Source: Eudorina sp. 2006-703-Eu-15
Taxonomy: Eukaryota; Chlorophyta; Chlorophyceae; Chlamydomonadales; Volvocaceae
Length of the DNA: 64,000 nt
Direction of reading: 5' to 3'
Assembly (NCBI GenBank): GCA_003117195.1
Contig: BDSI01000063.1
Span: 381,404 to 445,403 of the forward strand
In this document: piece after piece, positions 60,713-64,000 of the stretch
How the letters are laid out: every line of letters begins with the position of its first letter
Numbering within the stretch: the stretch's first letter is position 1
Notes under the pieces: generated by a model
Database searches by the model: none
Told to the model about the DNA's origin: nothing
The model's input: only the letters and a program-made list of their open reading frames with translations
Translations under genes and position numbers: made by a program

Positions 60713-63700
60713 ATGGACGCCAGCGCGGTTGGGTCGTCGGGGAACCCTCACCGCAAACCGCCACCCACGGCTGCCCCAGCCGTCATCCGCAAGCTTGACG
60801 AGAACGTGGTGAACAAGATCGCTGCAGGCGAAGTCATCCAACGACCTGCCTCAGCTCTGAAGGAAATGCTTGAGAATTCACTGGACGCTGGGTCCACACA
60901 GATCAGCATTATCGTGAAGGAGGGCGGCAACAAGCTCCTGCAGATCACTGACAATGGCTGCGGCATTCGGGTGAGATGGTGAGGCAAGGATTTCACGGAG
61001 TCGCAAGCACTTGCCATCGGCGCTTCACCTGGCTCACCGCTGTCAGCTTGGCCACGGATGACCACCCATGACCCTGCGCTGCGGTTGCAACAGGCCGGCC
61101 GCAGAGAGCATCAGGATGCGATTTCTGCTCGCGTTACCTGGGGTGCTTGCGTGCCATTCAGCCGGAGCGCAAAATACTGAGCGCACTCAGAGCCCGCAGC
61201 ATCAGCAGCCCAAACAGCACCCACGTCGACGCTCCTCCGCAAAGGCGACCCACTTGCAGCCACGCAATCGTTTGCTGCGGTCCCGCGTCCCACACCTGCT
61301 GAGCTGGCCAGTCCTGCATGCCGTGAAGACTTGACTGAGGCAGGTTGCCTGCCTGCTGGGGCATGCCTGCCGAAAAGCCAAGGTCGCTCTCACGCCCCAG
61401 TCCCATGTAGGATCCCGCACCCCGCCACCTGCCCGTTGCGCGGGCTCGACGTGCAGAAAGAAGACCTGCCCATCCTGTGCTACCGGCACACCACCTCCAA
61501 GCTGCGCGAGTACGAGGACCTGGAGACCATCTCCACACTGGGCTTCCGGGGGGAGGCCCTGTGCTCCATCAGCTTCGTGTCGCACATGACGGTCACCACC
61601 ATGGCGCGAGGCGCACAGTACGGGTACAGGGTCACCTTCAAGGTGCGGCAGCCCAGGGGGACCGACCGGCATGCACTCAACATTGAGAAACGGGGAGCGG
61701 CACGCGCAGCTCATTGCGCCGTCCTTTCGTCGGTGGACTTGATCTCGCCCCCAGCGTGTCAATACCTCAGTCCGCTGCGCGCCCGCACTTGGGTCATGGG
61801 GTCATCCCCATGGGGATGGGGTCATCCTACACGTGGGAGTACTTCCCGGCGCTGGGACTCCGTTGTCCAAGAGCTCATAGAAGGCTGCCAACGTGCAGGG
61901 AATGAGGGGAACGAGGAGAGCTCCAAAGGGCTTCTCGGACCAGCACTGCTCACCCGCGGCCCAGCCTGCACCGTTGCAACGTCTTTCAGTCACATACCCG
62001 CACGCCTTAGCACCGACATATCCGGATTGCCCCAAAACAATCGTGATGTCTTTGCCAGGACAGTGAAATGGAGGCCCCTGGGCCCCGGCCAGTAGCCGCC
62101 GTCCCGGGCACCACAATCACAGTGGAGGACCTCTTTTACAACGTCCCCACGAGACGAAAGGTGGGCGGGGACCGCCCAGGGCCCCAGCTTGGCCTGAGGG
62201 CAGATGTCCCTTGGGGCAAGGCTGGCAGATGCTGGCGGCTGTGAGACATCCGGCCCGGGTAGGCGGCCAGGATTGTAACTCTCGACTCGCCCTTTGCGTT
62301 ACGGGCGCAGACTGGCCACACTGGGTATGGGTGGTAGCTTGGGGGACTCGATCGGACGGACCCACTTGGCATGTGTAGTACGCATCTGCGTCCGCGCATT
62401 TGACGGTGTGTTTACTAAGCAGCTGGCAGCGTATGGGCTCCCAGGTGTCATGCCTGCCTGAACACAAACCCTGAACCCAAACCTCTGTTTGCAGGCTCTT
62501 AAATCCGGCAACGAGGAGTACGGCCTGATCCTGGACGTGGTCGGGCGCTACGCGGTGTACAGCACGGGAGTGGCTTTCAGCTGCCGCCGCCAGGGCGACT
62601 CACGACCCGACATCGCCACCACCGCGGCGGGATCGCGGGTGGACGCCGTGAGGGCCGTGTACGGCGCCGATGTGGCAAAGGATCTGCTGCCCTTGAAGCT
62701 CACAGTGGGCGGCAGCACGGGGCCGGAGGTGCCAGTGGAGGGACCCATGGGTCTGCGCGTTGAGGTACGTCGGGATGCGTCGAGCTTTCGCGCGGCTGCG
62801 AAGTATCCTCTGTTGCCGCACGTCGGAATCGAAGATATGATCATGGAAAATCTGCTTTCAAGAGCTGCTGGATCGTCTGGCGACGCGTAATTAGTGACTT
62901 AGCACGGTAAACCTGCTTGTATGTGTGAACCCGCAATGTCGACTTCCGGATGATTAGATTTCTGGGCGGGAACTTCCCCCTCGTCGTCCTGATCAGGGCC
63001 TCATCTCCGGGGCGAATTACGGCACCGGCAAGAAGACGGTCCTGGTGCTGTTCATTAACGGCCGTTGCGTGGAGTGCAACCCGCTGCGCCGCGCGCTGGA
63101 GGGGCTGTACGGGACGCTGCTGCCCAAGGCCTCACGGCCCTGGATGTTCCTTGACGTGCGGCTGCCGCCGAGACAGGTGGAAGTCAACATGCACCCCACC
63201 AAGCGGGAGGTGGGCTTCATGCATCAGGTGCGCGTGCCGGGCTGGACACTGGCGTGTTGGTTGATGGCCAACGGGAGGAACGGGCCAAGAGGTCAGCTGG
63301 GGGCACCATCCGGAGTGCCGTTGACGAGCAAGAATGTTATATGCGGATATGACTAGATGTGATGTGGGAGGAGTCACGTCCACGGATAGCCGGGATGAAT
63401 GTCGGAGAGGGATGCCGTCGAGCCCGACCCAGATCGGATTGTGCATGCTTATCGATTGGTACGAAGACGACAAAGCAGCCACCACACACCAAAGAAGAGG
63501 TATGTCTCGCATGGAGACGGCTCCAGGTGGATGACGTTGACCCATCTGGGTCGTCGCTGTCAGCTGACAACAGCTTTGGCTGCTGCATGCGCATGCTTGT
63601 TGATTCACTCCAGTGTCTCCACATTCAGCAACATTCCCATTCACCCATGCCCGGCATTGTCCTCGCCAGGCTGAGGTCATTGAGGAGATTCGAAGGGCGG

Positions 63701-64000
63701 TGGAGGAGAAGCTGCTGGCATCCAACGAGTCCCGGACCTTCGCCACCCTGCAGACGCAGCTGCCCTTCGCGTCGCTGCCGATAACGCAGAAGCAGGCGCA
63801 GCTCGAGTCAGACGGCGGCCGCGGTGGTACCGGCGACGCGAAGGGTGAGGGTGCATCAGGGGAGCCGCATCGTGAGGACGACAAAGAGGAAGGGGCGGAG
63901 GAGGAAGATGCTGAAGGCGACGAGGACGTGGAGGGCACGTCCAAGGGGCGGAGGCGGCGGTCAAGGCCGGCCGGCGGAAGTGCACAGGATCTCAAACGGG
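60713..64000 (+). CDS. MLH1: DNA mismatch repair protein MLH1, N-terminal half (runs off the window)
   Basis: MLH1 is the MutL-family ATPase that pairs with PMS-type partners after mismatch recognition. Exons 60713-60970, 61457-61642, 62059-62160, 62495-62764, 62997-63227 and 63670-64000 (continuing) join with every phase agreeing. ATPase motifs are intact: ENSLDA (residues 54-59, with the catalytic Glu), DNGCGI (80-85), TTSK, and GFRGEAL (115-121). [14 protein letters not shown] ends exon 3. The second N-terminal domain includes [40 protein letters not shown] and [14 protein letters not shown]. Exon 6 passes from [18 protein letters not shown] into an acidic, basic and Gly-rich linker. [20 protein letters not shown] and [10 protein letters not shown] point to MLH1 rather than PMS1 or PMS2. 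The first ~22 residues are a short extension. The start at 60713 is the first ATG in this frame. Confidence 0.96.

Overview
This is nuclear DNA of a GC-rich green alga, most likely a volvocine (Chlamydomonas-like) species. The genes are split by many short GT/AG introns. The first gene carries a Pro/Ser repeat typical of hydroxyproline-rich cell-wall glycoproteins. Introns are full of (AC)n and other microsatellites, and the housekeeping proteins are clearly eukaryotic (COPII SEC24, CDT2/DTL, MLH1, Kir and MscS-like channels). There is no operon, rRNA, convincing tRNA or CRISPR. Exon models were built by hand from splice signals and reading-frame continuity. Where all phases agree I say so.

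Layout: 1-6579 (+) is the 3' part of a Pro-rich membrane glycoprotein gene with a 48-bp minisatellite and repeat-filled introns. 6580-11064 is a gene-poor stretch holding a candidate transposable element (8799-10212). 11065-25054 (-) is a very large gene for a single-pass type II membrane protein with many extracellular beta-sandwich repeats. 26506-33501 (-) is SEC24. 33939-38668 (+) is an inward-rectifier-type K+ channel with an odd selectivity filter. 38669-42630 holds no recognisable gene. 42631-47197 (-) is an unrecognised 842-residue protein with a very long charged, Ala/Lys-rich C-terminus. 47643-52648 (+) is an MscS-family mechanosensitive channel of 589 residues with a likely organelle transit peptide. 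53309-60082 (-) is the CRL4 substrate receptor CDT2/DTL with a very long C-terminal extension. 60713-64000 (+) is the N-terminal half of MLH1, cut by the window edge.

Three gene pairs are head to head with short shared upstream regions: SEC24/Kir (437 bp), unknown/MscS (445 bp) and CDT2/MLH1 (630 bp). The last pair joins a replication-licensing control gene to a mismatch-repair gene and carries an E2F-type site next to the CDT2 start. The observations I rate highest are the TLGYT filter of the Kir-like channel, the CDT2/MLH1 shared promoter, the CDT2 C-terminal PIP-like box, a repeat family with TTACAG-YGGACCCC ends (two copies flank exons 2-3 of the MscS gene as inverted repeats), and a duplicated intronic block carrying an 8-nt microexon-like cassette.
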